Of a DNA stretch of 42,761 nucleotides, positions 8,457 through 14,767 are shown piece after piece. Below the pieces are notes generated by a model. That model ran no database searches, was not told where the DNA came from, and worked only from the letters and a program-made list of their open reading frames with translations. A program made the translations under genes and the position numbers. How positions within the stretch are numbered: position 1 is the stretch's first letter; the number at the start of each line of letters is the position of its first letter. Source of the DNA: Chloroflexota bacterium (lineage in GTDB: Bacteria > Chloroflexota > Limnocylindria > Limnocylindrales > CSP1-4); contig PMBG01000045.1 of the NCBI GenBank assembly GCA_003153755.1, positions 1 through 42,761 on the forward strand, given 5' to 3'.

Positions 8457-8642
8457 CGGCCTCTGGATGGGCTCGGTCCGCATTGTCGGTCTTGGCATGT
8501 GTCCAAGTAAAGGCCCATCGCGTTGCGCGCCCCGAGCCTGCGTGTCTCGGACCGCGGTGTGGCCGCGCCGACCTACCGGCCGATGGGCGATGATTGCGGC
8601 GGTGGTCGCGGATCCTGCGATCCCTGCCAGGAGGGCCGTCCG

Positions 8643-8936
8643 ATGTTCGTCACAGTCGTCTATGTCCACGTCAAGCCCGAGCACGTGGCCGACTTCATCG
8701 ACGCGACCCGGATCAACCATGAGGCCTCGATCCGCGAGCCGGGCAACCTGCGCTTCGACATCCTGCAATCGCCCGAGGACGCCACGCAGTTCGTTGCATA
8801 CGAGGCGTATGCCGGCGAGGCCGCGGCCAGGGCGCACAAGGACACCCCGCACTACCTCGTCTGGCGCGACACGGTAGCCGGCTGGATGGCGGAGCCACGG
8901 CGTGGCGTCCGGTACGACGGGCTCTTTCCGGAATGA
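8643..8936 (+). CDS. Antibiotic-biosynthesis-monooxygenase (ABM) domain protein, YgiN/LsrG-like
   Basis: 97 residues, one dimeric alpha/beta-barrel ABM domain. It starts at ATG 8643 with AGGAGGG 7 bases upstream. The family pattern is clear: MFVTVVYVHVKPEHVADFIDA, NHEASIREPGNLRFDILQS, FVAYEAYAGEAAARAHKDTPHY. Members act as cofactor-free quinol monooxygenases or as the LsrG isomerase of phosphorylated autoinducer-2. Its stop codon overlaps the start of the alcohol dehydrogenase gene, so the two are translated together. The pairing suggests a joint role in handling a small carbonyl or quinone substrate, but no other lsr genes are present. Confidence 0.85.
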   Translation: MFVTVVYVHVKPEHVADFIDATRINHEASIREPGNLRFDILQSPEDATQFVAYEAYAGEAAARAHKDTPHYLVWRDTVAGWMAEPRRGVRYDGLFPE

Positions 8937-10363
8937 CGATGGATTTGAAAGGACCGCCCCAGACCAGCCTGGCCATGGACGCGGGAGCCGTGGCGGATCC
9001 GTCGTCGGGGCGGTCTGCGTTTGCGCTGGCGCGCCTGCCTCGAATCATGTTCGGGGCCGGCAAGTCCGGGGAGTTGCCCGAAATCGTCCTGAGTTACGGG
9101 CCCCGGGCGCTCGTCATTGTTCGCGGCCGCGGATTCACCGCCACTCCAGACTGGGCGCGCATCGGTACGGCCCTATTCGCCGCGGGCGTGGACCTCGTCG
9201 TCGCGGAGGTCGACGGGGAGCCGTCGCCGGCGCAGATCGACGAGATCGTGGCCGGGGTCCGAGGTGGCTCGGCGGGGAGTGCCGTGGCGCCGGTCGATGT
9301 GGTGGTGGGCATCGGCGGCGGCAGCGTCCTGGACACGGCCAAGGCGGTCGCCGGGCTGCTCATCCCCGGCAACTCGGTGATGGACCATCTCGAGGGCGTG
9401 GGACCGCAGTTGCCATATCGGGGTCCGTCGGTTCCGTTCGTCGCCGTACCAACCACCGCCGGCACCGGCAGCGAGGCGACCAAGAACGCCGTCCTGTCGA
9501 CCCACGGCGAGGGTGCGTTCAAGAAGTCGTTCCGCGACGAAGCTCTGGTTGCGGCGGTGGCCATCGTGGATCCAGACCTGCTCGCGGGCTGCCCGCCGGA
9601 CCTCATTTCCAGCAACGGCATGGACGCTGTCACGCAGCTCATCGAGTCGTACGTCTCGCTCCGCGCCAACCCGATCACGGACGCCCTGGCCCTTTCTGGC
9701 CTGGCCGCCGCCCGCGACGGTCTCCTGGCCTGGTACGAAGAGGCTTTCTCCGGGCCCGGGGGCGCGGGCGCTGGGGGCGCGGGCACGGGGCACGACGGCG
9801 CGGACACCGGGCACGACGGCGCGGGCGCCCCATCCAGCCCGGTCGCGATTGCCCGCGAGCGGATGGCCTACGCGGCCCTGTGCTCGGGCATCTGCCTGGC
9901 CAACGCGGGGCTGGGTGCGGTACACGGACTGGCATCGCCCCTCGGCGCGCAGTTCCCGATCCCACACGGTGCCGCATGCGGATCCGTACTCGCGGCGACC
10001 ACGCGTGTGAACATCCGGGCGCTGGAGTCGCGAGCCCCGGAGAGCCCGGCGCTCCGCCGCTACGCGGATGTAGGGCGTGTGCTTGCCGCCGGCGGTACGG
10101 GTGGCGCATCCGGAGCCGCGGGCGCGACCGGAGCCGCGGGCGCGGCCGCGAGCGCGATGTCGGACGTCGAGGCACGCGCGGCGCTGGTCTCGCTGCTGGA
10201 CAACTGGCGCGCAACCCTGGTGGTCCCGTGGCTTTCGTCGTTCGGGATCCGCGAGTCGATGATCCACGGGATCATCCTGGACAGCCGCGGCAGCAGCATG
10301 AAGACGAACCCGATAGTGCTCACCGACGAAGAGCTGGCCGTGATTCTGCGCGTGTCGCTCTAG
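8933..10363 (+). CDS. Iron-type (group III) alcohol dehydrogenase with low-complexity insertions
   Basis: 476 residues. The NAD(P)-binding half has GIGGGSVLDTAKA (about 127-139) and PTTAGTGSEATKNA (173-186). The metal-binding half has NGMDAVTQLIESY, with D231 as a ligand; the usual His four residues later is Gln235, a variant found in a known subfamily. H331 (VHGLASPLG) and H345 (PHGAACG) are present. Two Gly/Ala/His/Asp-rich insertions break the helical domain, at 274-302 and 385-408, making the protein about 80 residues longer than usual. It reduces or oxidises an alcohol/aldehyde pair, or a maleylacetate-like compound; the substrate is unknown. It is coupled to the ABM gene. Confidence 0.9.
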   Translation: MTMDLKGPPQTSLAMDAGAVADPSSGRSAFALARLPRIMFGAGKSGELPEIVLSYGPRALVIVRGRGFTATPDWARIGTALFAAGVDLVVAEVDGEPSPAQIDEIVAGVRGGSAGSAVAPVDVVVGIGGGSVLDTAKAVAGLLIPGNSVMDHLEGVGPQLPYRGPSVPFVAVPTTAGTGSEATKNAVLSTHGEGAFKKSFRDEALVAAVAIVDPDLLAGCPPDLISSNGMDAVTQLIESYVSLRANPITDALALSGLAAARDGLLAWYEEAFSGPGGAGAGGAGTGHDGADTGHDGAGAPSSPVAIARERMAYAALCSGICLANAGLGAVHGLASPLGAQFPIPHGAACGSVLAATTRVNIRALESRAPESPALRRYADVGRVLAAGGTGGASGAAGATGAAGAAASAMSDVEARAALVSLLDNWRATLVVPWLSSFGIRESMIHGIILDSRGSSMKTNPIVLTDEELAVILRVSL

Positions 10364-10392
10364 CGAGAAGTCTCGGCGCCGCGGGCCGGCTC

Positions 10393-10413
10393 GATGCTCA
10401 TCCCGTGAGCATC
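10393..10413 (+). terminator. Stem-loop after the alcohol dehydrogenase gene
   Basis: GATGCTCA, loop TCCCG, TGAGCATC: a perfect 8-bp stem 30 bases after the stop codon. No T-run follows, so it may end transcription only weakly or mark the mRNA 3' end. Confidence 0.45.
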
Positions 10414-10645
10414 CGCGATGACTCGGGGTCAGAGATGACGGTCCGTCGGCTAGACCTGCCCATCCAGACGCACAGAATCGACCTGGGACGCTGAGTCGGC
10501 GTTGATGCTGTGTCCCGATTCGGACAGAAGCAACCTGCCGCCTGCCGGCCCGCACCGTTCTGTCGCATATGCTCACCCGGTGAGCGGCCGGCCTGCGCCG
10601 CGGGCCGCAAAGGCGCCCCCACTTTCCCGGCTCCTGCCCCGGAAT

Positions 10646-10685
10646 CGAAGAGCGGCCGGGCCATGCGGGGCGCGGCCGCTCTTCG
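10646..10685 (-). terminator. 13-bp perfect inverted repeat, likely terminator of the small ORF
   Basis: CGAAGAGCGGCCG (10646-10658) and CGGCCGCTCTTCG (10673-10685) form a perfect 13-bp stem with a 14-base loop. On the minus strand it begins 19 bases after the stop codon of the small ORF at 10705-10818 and is followed by ATTCC, with no long T-run. Its position suggests a 3' end for that small transcript. Confidence 0.5.
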
Positions 10686-10704
10686 CGGTGACGGAGATGT
10701 GCGG

Positions 10705-10818
10705 TTACTTGGCCCCCACGTTTTCAAGGCAGGCTTCGCCGGACGCATATACGAGGATCTGCCCGAGCCGGCCGTTCCAGGCTCCGCAGTTCGTGAGGTT
10801 CAGCGACATTGCCAACAT
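10705..10818 (-). CDS. Candidate small protein of 37 residues
   Basis: An ATG at 10818 has a strong AGGAGG 8 bases upstream, opens 37 codons, and ends in TAA 19 bases before a strong hairpin. The peptide begins MLAMSLNLTNCG and ends ACLENVGAK; it has two Cys (positions 11 and 30), one Trp and little charge. It does not resemble a leader peptide or ribosomal fragment that I know. It stands alone in a 900-base gap, and its 5' region is lower in GC than its surroundings. Evidence is signal-based (Shine-Dalgarno, stop, terminator, isolation); no homologue could be checked. Codon use is GC-rich but not diagnostic at this length. Confidence 0.4.
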   Translation of the reverse strand: MLAMSLNLTNCGAWNGRLGQILVYASGEACLENVGAK

Positions 10819-10858
10819 TGGCTGCTCCTCCTGTGCCCGGACCCGGGCCGGCTCACGT

Positions 10859-10885
10859 TAGTGCGGGAGGAATCGAATCGCACTA
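10859..10885 (-). promoter_or_regulatory. Stem-loop in the presumed leader of the small ORF
   Basis: TAGTGCG and CGCACTA (10859-10865 and 10879-10885) form a 7-bp stem about 40 bases upstream of the small ORF on the minus strand. On that strand the 13-base loop carries CCTCC, which could pair with the AGGAGG site of the small ORF. This would be a possible switch, by inference. Confidence 0.3.
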
Positions 10886-11261
10886 CCTACGATGACTCAT
10901 AGCAGATCGTGGAAGTATCAGTAAATACCGCCGTCTCTTGAGTCCGTAGCAAAGAGTGGCGGCTCCCGGCGAGGTCAGACGCGGCGCAGCGGCGCAGGCC
11001 ACGGGACTGGATCGCGCCCGCCAGCTAACGCGTTGAGAACTGTTAGTAAGCCTGCCGGCGGCAGGGCGCGCGCTACTCGCGAGCGAGGCAATCGCGACGA
11101 GTACCAGTGCCGAGATGCCGCCCGCGGCCCGGCGACGAACCGACCGGCGCCGTCGGACGGTCACGGATTTCTGGCCGCGCCACGCTGCCGGGATTGGCGG
11201 CCGCGCCGAGCCGGGCCGTGCACCAAGCCTCTGGCACGCGCGCCGCCGGCGAGGTACGCTC
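10886..11261. other. Intergenic region before the cobalamin riboswitch
   Basis: No supported gene. A short AT-richer stretch (about 10895-10935) on the minus strand has TTTACT and TATGAG boxes 18 bases apart, a possible promoter for the small ORF. A minus-strand frame encodes a hydrophobic run, but its C-terminal half does not look like protein. The plus-strand promoter of the riboswitch operon should lie between about 11030 and 11260, but I cannot place its boxes. Confidence 0.4.
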
Positions 11262-11466
11262 AGCACGTCAATCGAATAAAGCCGCTCGATTCAGGGAAGC
11301 CGGTGCAAAACCGGCGCTGTCGCGCAACTGTAAGCGAGGAGCGGCTGGTCCCGAGCCATTGGGCACACGCCCGATGCTCAGCCACTGGGGAAACCCGGGA
11401 AGGCGACCAGCCAGCGTAGTTATCGCCAACGCCGATGACTCACATTCGCGAGCCAGGAGACCTGAC
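11262..11466 (+). ncRNA. Cobalamin (B12) riboswitch
   Basis: The aptamer core is clear. GGGAAGCCGGTGCAAAACC (from 11294) is the GGGAA-NC-GGTG-NAAA-CC element. It is followed by GGCGCTGTCGCGCAACTGTAA, the AGCCACTG segment (11380-11387), GGGAAACCCGGGAAGGCG, and the B12 box AGCCAGGAGACCTG (11451-11464). The 5' boundary is approximate. Riboswitches of this class bind adenosyl- or aquo-cobalamin and lower expression of the downstream operon. The genes that follow are an ECF transporter and two secreted proteins, so the operon is most likely a B12 uptake system. The expression platform is listed separately. Confidence 0.93.
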
Positions 11467-11479
11467 CGAACGGCGAAGG

Positions 11480-11499
11480 CCATTGGCCAGCCAATGGCT
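11480..11499 (+). promoter_or_regulatory. Hairpin between the aptamer and the first gene
   Basis: GCCATTGG, loop CCAG, CCAATGGC: an 8-bp perfect stem about 15 bases after the B12 box. No T-run follows, so it is not an intrinsic terminator by itself; it may be part of the switching structure. Confidence 0.4.
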
Positions 11500-11531
11500 C
11501 AGTCACCCACCTGCGCGGATCGGTTGGGCGG

Positions 11532-11579
11532 CCTCCGGCGGCGAGGTCCCTTCCGGCAGGCGGGCTATGCCGCCGGAGG
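11532..11579 (+). promoter_or_regulatory. Shine-Dalgarno-sequestering stem of the B12 operon
   Basis: CCTCCGGCGGC (11532-11542) is perfectly complementary over 11 bp to GCCGCCGGAGG (11569-11579). The latter contains the GGAGG ribosome-binding site 4 bases before the ATG at 11584. This pairing would hide the site and block translation. An upstream GCCGCCGGC (11242-11250) could compete for the same anti-Shine-Dalgarno strand. The sequence therefore points to translational rather than transcriptional control by the riboswitch. Confidence 0.6.
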
Positions 11580-11583
11580 AACA

Positions 11584-13026
11584 ATGCGAAGACTCGTCGT
11601 CGCCAGCGCGATACTGGCGGCACTCCTCACGTGGCCTATTGCGCAGGCCGCGGCTTCCCCCTCGAACCTCGCACTTGCGGGCACCGATTCGCAGCGTGCC
11701 ACAGCCGCGCTCGAGTACCTGCTCGCCGCCCAGGGCACCAACGGGTCGATCGACGGCTCGATTGGCGAGACTGCCGATTTCGTGATCGGCGCGGCGGCGG
11801 CCGGCTATGACCCGTCCACGTTGAAGGGCTGCGCCGGCGGCACTGGCGCGCTCTCGTACCTCGCCACGGCGTCCGACGGCGCTACAGGAGACGCGGCCAA
11901 GACCGGCAAGACGATCCTGGCCGTCGTGGCGGCAGGGAGCGATCCGGCCGCATTCTCGGGACGCGATCTGTCGGCGCGACTCGCCGCGGTATACGGCTCG
12001 GCCACCGGTTCCTACGGCGACGGAGCCACCTTCAGCCAGGCGTTCGCGATCCTGGCGGTGACCGCTTCCGGCGGCTCCGTGCCGGCGGCGGCAACGGCCA
12101 GGCTTGCCGCACTTCAAGGTTCGGACGGCAGCTGGAGCTACGGCACGACACCCGCGACCGCCGGTAACGGCGACACGAACTCGACGGCGATAGCGCTCAT
12201 TGCGCTCGACTCGGCGGGCGTCCACACGGCCGACGCCGCGGGCCTCGCCTACCTCCACACTCAGCAGCTCGCCGACGGCGGTTTTCCGTACCAGAACTCG
12301 TCGACGTACGGGCCGCCCGCCAGCGACCCCGACTCGGACGCGTCCGTCCTGGAGGCCATGGTCGCCGCGGGTCAGAACCCCGAATCGGCGGGCTGGACGG
12401 CGACCGGCGGCACGGTGTTCACTCACCTTCGATCGATGCAGGGGCCGGACGGCGGTTTCGAGTACCCGGGTTCCGGCGAAAGCGCCTTCACCACGAGCCA
12501 GGTTCCGGCAGCGCTGATGCGCAAGCCATACGCGGCGGCGGTCACGTTCACAGCCGGCCGAGCGGTCCCGACGACGGCCTGCCCCGCTCCAAGCCCCACG
12601 ACGACGCCGACCCCAACCGCGACGCCGACACCGACGCCGACGCCGACGCCAACAGCGACGGCGACGCGAACGCCAACGCCCACGCCGACGAAGAAGCCGA
12701 CGCCGAAGCCCACGACCAAGCCCACGACCAAGCAGGTCGCCGTTGCGACGTCCGCGCCGGAGCCGACCGATACGCCCGGCCCCACGCCGGCTCCCACGGC
12801 CCAGCCGACCGCGAGCCCAACGCAGTCCGCCACGCAAGCAGTCGCCGGGATCACGAACCACTCGTCCCCGGCGCCGAGCGCGCCCGGAGACCAACCCAAG
12901 TCGCCCGGCTCCGACGGTGGAGTCCCCGTGGCGTTGATCTACCTCGCCGCCGCCCTCGGCGGCCTGGCCGTGGTGGCCGGCGCCGGGTGGCTCTACGTTG
13001 AGCGGCCCTGGGAGCAGCGCCGATGA
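11584..13026 (+). CDS. Secreted alpha/alpha-toroid (squalene-cyclase/intrinsic-factor-like) protein, membrane anchored
   Basis: 480 residues. A signal peptide (1-25, cut near AQAAA) leads to about 290 residues of repeats with the prenyltransferase/squalene-oxidase pattern. Examples are YLLAAQGTNGSIDGSI, ARLAALQGSDGSWSYG, AYLHTQQLADGGFPYQ and HLRSMQGPDGGFEYPG, each followed by a helix of the kind S/TAIALIAL. The alpha-domain of gastric intrinsic factor and transcobalamin has the same fold. No DxDD-type cyclase motif is seen, so binding rather than catalysis is likely. A long Thr-Pro linker (about 335-400) and a C-terminal TM helix (about 450-472) with Arg-rich tail place it at the cell surface. 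It is the first gene after a B12 riboswitch and overlaps the next gene by 4 bases. I infer cobalamin capture. Confidence 0.85.
   Translation: MRRLVVASAILAALLTWPIAQAAASPSNLALAGTDSQRATAALEYLLAAQGTNGSIDGSIGETADFVIGAAAAGYDPSTLKGCAGGTGALSYLATASDGATGDAAKTGKTILAVVAAGSDPAAFSGRDLSARLAAVYGSATGSYGDGATFSQAFAILAVTASGGSVPAAATARLAALQGSDGSWSYGTTPATAGNGDTNSTAIALIALDSAGVHTADAAGLAYLHTQQLADGGFPYQNSSTYGPPASDPDSDASVLEAMVAAGQNPESAGWTATGGTVFTHLRSMQGPDGGFEYPGSGESAFTTSQVPAALMRKPYAAAVTFTAGRAVPTTACPAPSPTTTPTPTATPTPTPTPTPTATATRTPTPTPTKKPTPKPTTKPTTKQVAVATSAPEPTDTPGPTPAPTAQPTASPTQSATQAVAGITNHSSPAPSAPGDQPKSPGSDGGVPVALIYLAAALGGLAVVAGAGWLYVERPWEQRR
12595..12735 (+). repeat. Thr-Pro codon repeat (low-complexity linker)
   Basis: Near-perfect tandem runs of ACGCCG/ACGCCA/ACGCCC encode a Thr-Pro linker between the toroid domain and the membrane anchor, ending in Lys-Pro-Thr units. 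It is a spacer across the cell wall, not a CRISPR or VNTR locus. Confidence 0.7.
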
Positions 13027-13886
13027 CCAGGTTCCTCCGATTGGGATTAGCACTTGGACTGGCGTCGTTCATGGCCGGGCTCGTTTCACTCGCGCCGGCC
13101 TCTCCGGCAGTCTCGAGTTGCGCCGCCGCGGGGCCGAACCATGCGGCCGTGGTAATCCAGCACGGCGACGGCTCGGTCCTCAAACGCTGCGTGGACTTCG
13201 ACGGGGCCACGATCACCGGCGAGGCGACGCTCAACCAAACGGGGATCGCATGGTCCGGCCAGGTCTTCGGCGGGTTCGGGAACGCCGTGTGCGCGGTCGA
13301 TAGCGAACCGGCACGCTATTCCAGCTGCCCGGGCCAGGACTACTACTGGGCCGTGTTCGTGTCGCGAGGCGGCGGCGCGTGGCAGCTATCCGCGTTGGGC
13401 ATATCGTCGCTGACGCTTGCCGACGGCGACGCCGAGGGCTTCAGATACGAACCGGCGGCAGGGGCCGTGCTCGCGCCCGCGACGCCCGCGAGTGTGTGCG
13501 CGGCGGCCACTCCGGCGCCGACTCCGGCGGCCACGCGGGCGGCCACTCCGACTCACGGCGCAGGCACGACGGCCGGTGCCACGGCCGGCGCCACGACCGG
13601 TGCCGCGGCCGGCGCGACGGCCGGCGCCACGGCCGGGGCCGCGGACTCCGGCTCGGGCTCGCCCATCGCGGCCGCGGACTCGGGTTCCGTGGAGATCAAC
13701 GGCGCCACGTCCGGCGCAACGTCCGCCGAAACCACGCCCGATCCCGCGGCGCGGACCGCGGCAACGCCCGCGTCGGACTCGGGGCACGGTCCCGACCCGG
13801 GCTTGGTCCTCACGGCGATCGCCGCCGGCGGCCTGGGAGGGCTCCTGATCATCCGGGTCCTTACCGCTCGCCGCCGAACTCGGTGA
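13023..13886 (+). CDS. Secreted transcobalamin C-terminal-like (DUF4430-like) protein, membrane anchored
   Basis: 287 residues; the ATG overlaps the stop of the toroid gene. A signal peptide covers about 1-31. A Cys-rich domain follows at about 32-160: KRCVDFDGATITGEATLNQTG, FGNAVCAVDSEP, SSCPGQDYYWAVFVSRGGG, and a closing LTLADGDAEGFRYEP. This matches the order and spacing of DUF4430/transcobalamin-like C-terminal domains (aromatic-rich strand, then a DGD turn and a final strand). A Thr/Ala/Gly linker (about 165-255) and a TM helix (about 262-282) with RRRTR tail anchor it outside. In human intrinsic factor the alpha toroid and this beta domain are one chain holding cobalamin between them; here they would be two proteins. 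The function is inferred. Confidence 0.8.
   Translation: MTRFLRLGLALGLASFMAGLVSLAPASPAVSSCAAAGPNHAAVVIQHGDGSVLKRCVDFDGATITGEATLNQTGIAWSGQVFGGFGNAVCAVDSEPARYSSCPGQDYYWAVFVSRGGGAWQLSALGISSLTLADGDAEGFRYEPAAGAVLAPATPASVCAAATPAPTPAATRAATPTHGAGTTAGATAGATTGAAAGATAGATAGAADSGSGSPIAAADSGSVEINGATSGATSAETTPDPAARTAATPASDSGHGPDPGLVLTAIAAGGLGGLLIIRVLTARRRTR
13555..13640 (+). repeat. Short tandem repeat encoding Gly-Ala-Thr-Ala units
   Basis: About seven imperfect 12-base units of the type GCCGGCGCCACG encode the linker of the DUF4430-like protein. Such units change copy number easily, so linker length may vary between strains. Confidence 0.6.
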
Positions 13887-14767
13887 GCGAGACCACGTCC
13901 GCCGATCGCGCCACCGGCCTCGCCCGGCGCGCGTGGATCGTATGGTCGCTGGCCGCCGTCGTGGCGGCGCTTTCGACGGACAACCCGGTGTACCGCGGTC
14001 TCGTGACGCTGGCCGCGCTCGACGTCCTTCTGACGTGGCTGCCCCGAGGCCGGAGCCTGCGGAGGCTGGGTGCCGCCGTGGCCTTCTCGGCGCTGTTCGC
14101 CGTGCTCGTCAATGTGGTGGTGAGCCACACCGGGGCGGACGTCCTCTTCCGAATACCGGATGCCATCCCCGTGTTCGGGGGCCCCGTCACCGTGGAGTCG
14201 GTCGCCTTTGGGGTGACCGTCGGGCTCGGGCTGACGGCCGCGCTCGTCGCCGTCGCTCCCCTATCGCTGATCCTGGAGTCGCACGACATCGTGGACGCCC
14301 TGCCCCGTCCCCTGGAACGCACCGGCATCGCGCTTGCGACGGCGATGAACCTGGTCTCCGGTTTCGGCCGGACTTTCGCTTCCGTGCGCGACGCGCAACG
14401 AATGCGCGGCTGGCGCCCTCGAGGAATCCGGTCGTGGAACGAGGTGATGGTGCCGGTCGTCCTGACCGCGATCGAGGACTCCGTCCTGCTGGCCGAGGCG
14501 ATGGAGTCGCGCGGGTTCGGGGCGGGACCCAGGACGAGCTTCGCAAGCCATCGATGGCGCCTGTGGGACGTCGCCGTCTGCGCCACCTCGGTGGTCGCCG
14601 CGACGCTCTTCATCGTCCTGAGATTCGCCGGCGCTCCCGTGGACTGGTACCCGTACCCCACGCTTGCGCTCCCGGAGGTCAATCCGATCCTCGTCGCGGC
14701 CTGTCTTGCCCTGGCATTGCCCGCCTTCGCGCCGCCGGCGCCGCAGGTTCGGGAGCCGGTCAGATGA
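13883..14767 (+). CDS. ecfT: ECF transporter transmembrane protein EcfT
   Basis: 294 residues from the GTG at 13883, which overlaps the previous stop codon. It has about 6-7 hydrophobic helices. Two cytoplasmic coupling motifs with the family's Ala/x-Arg-Gly pattern are present: QRMRGW at about 172-177 and MESRGF at about 207-212. EcfT uses these to touch the two ATPase subunits and pass motion to the S component. Genes for both partners follow with 4-base overlaps, so this is a dedicated (group I) ECF module rather than a shared one. The substrate should be cobalamin or a precursor, from the riboswitch upstream. Confidence 0.93.
   Translation: MSETTSADRATGLARRAWIVWSLAAVVAALSTDNPVYRGLVTLAALDVLLTWLPRGRSLRRLGAAVAFSALFAVLVNVVVSHTGADVLFRIPDAIPVFGGPVTVESVAFGVTVGLGLTAALVAVAPLSLILESHDIVDALPRPLERTGIALATAMNLVSGFGRTFASVRDAQRMRGWRPRGIRSWNEVMVPVVLTAIEDSVLLAEAMESRGFGAGPRTSFASHRWRLWDVAVCATSVVAATLFIVLRFAGAPVDWYPYPTLALPEVNPILVAACLALALPAFAPPAPQVREPVR

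Larger units (their letters stand above)
10364..10704. other. Intergenic stretch 3' of the alcohol dehydrogenase
   Basis: No convincing gene on either strand. It holds two hairpins, listed separately: one just after the dehydrogenase and one at 10646-10685. The frames that remain open here are Arg/Pro-rich and lack family-like patterns. Confidence 0.5.

Noticed and set aside
10510-10902. Plus-strand frame of 130 codons in the gap before the riboswitch
   Set aside because: It runs through a 13-bp perfect hairpin and antisense to the better supported small ORF; no ribosome site or family pattern.
10883-11266. Minus-strand frame with a signal-peptide-like hydrophobic run
   Set aside because: The second half is not protein-like, there is no clear ribosome site, and the 5' end overlaps the riboswitch leader. 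Recorded only as a weak possibility.
12595-12735. Tandem short repeats as possible CRISPR
   Set aside because: Unit length is 6 bases with no spacers; it encodes a Thr-Pro stalk in frame.
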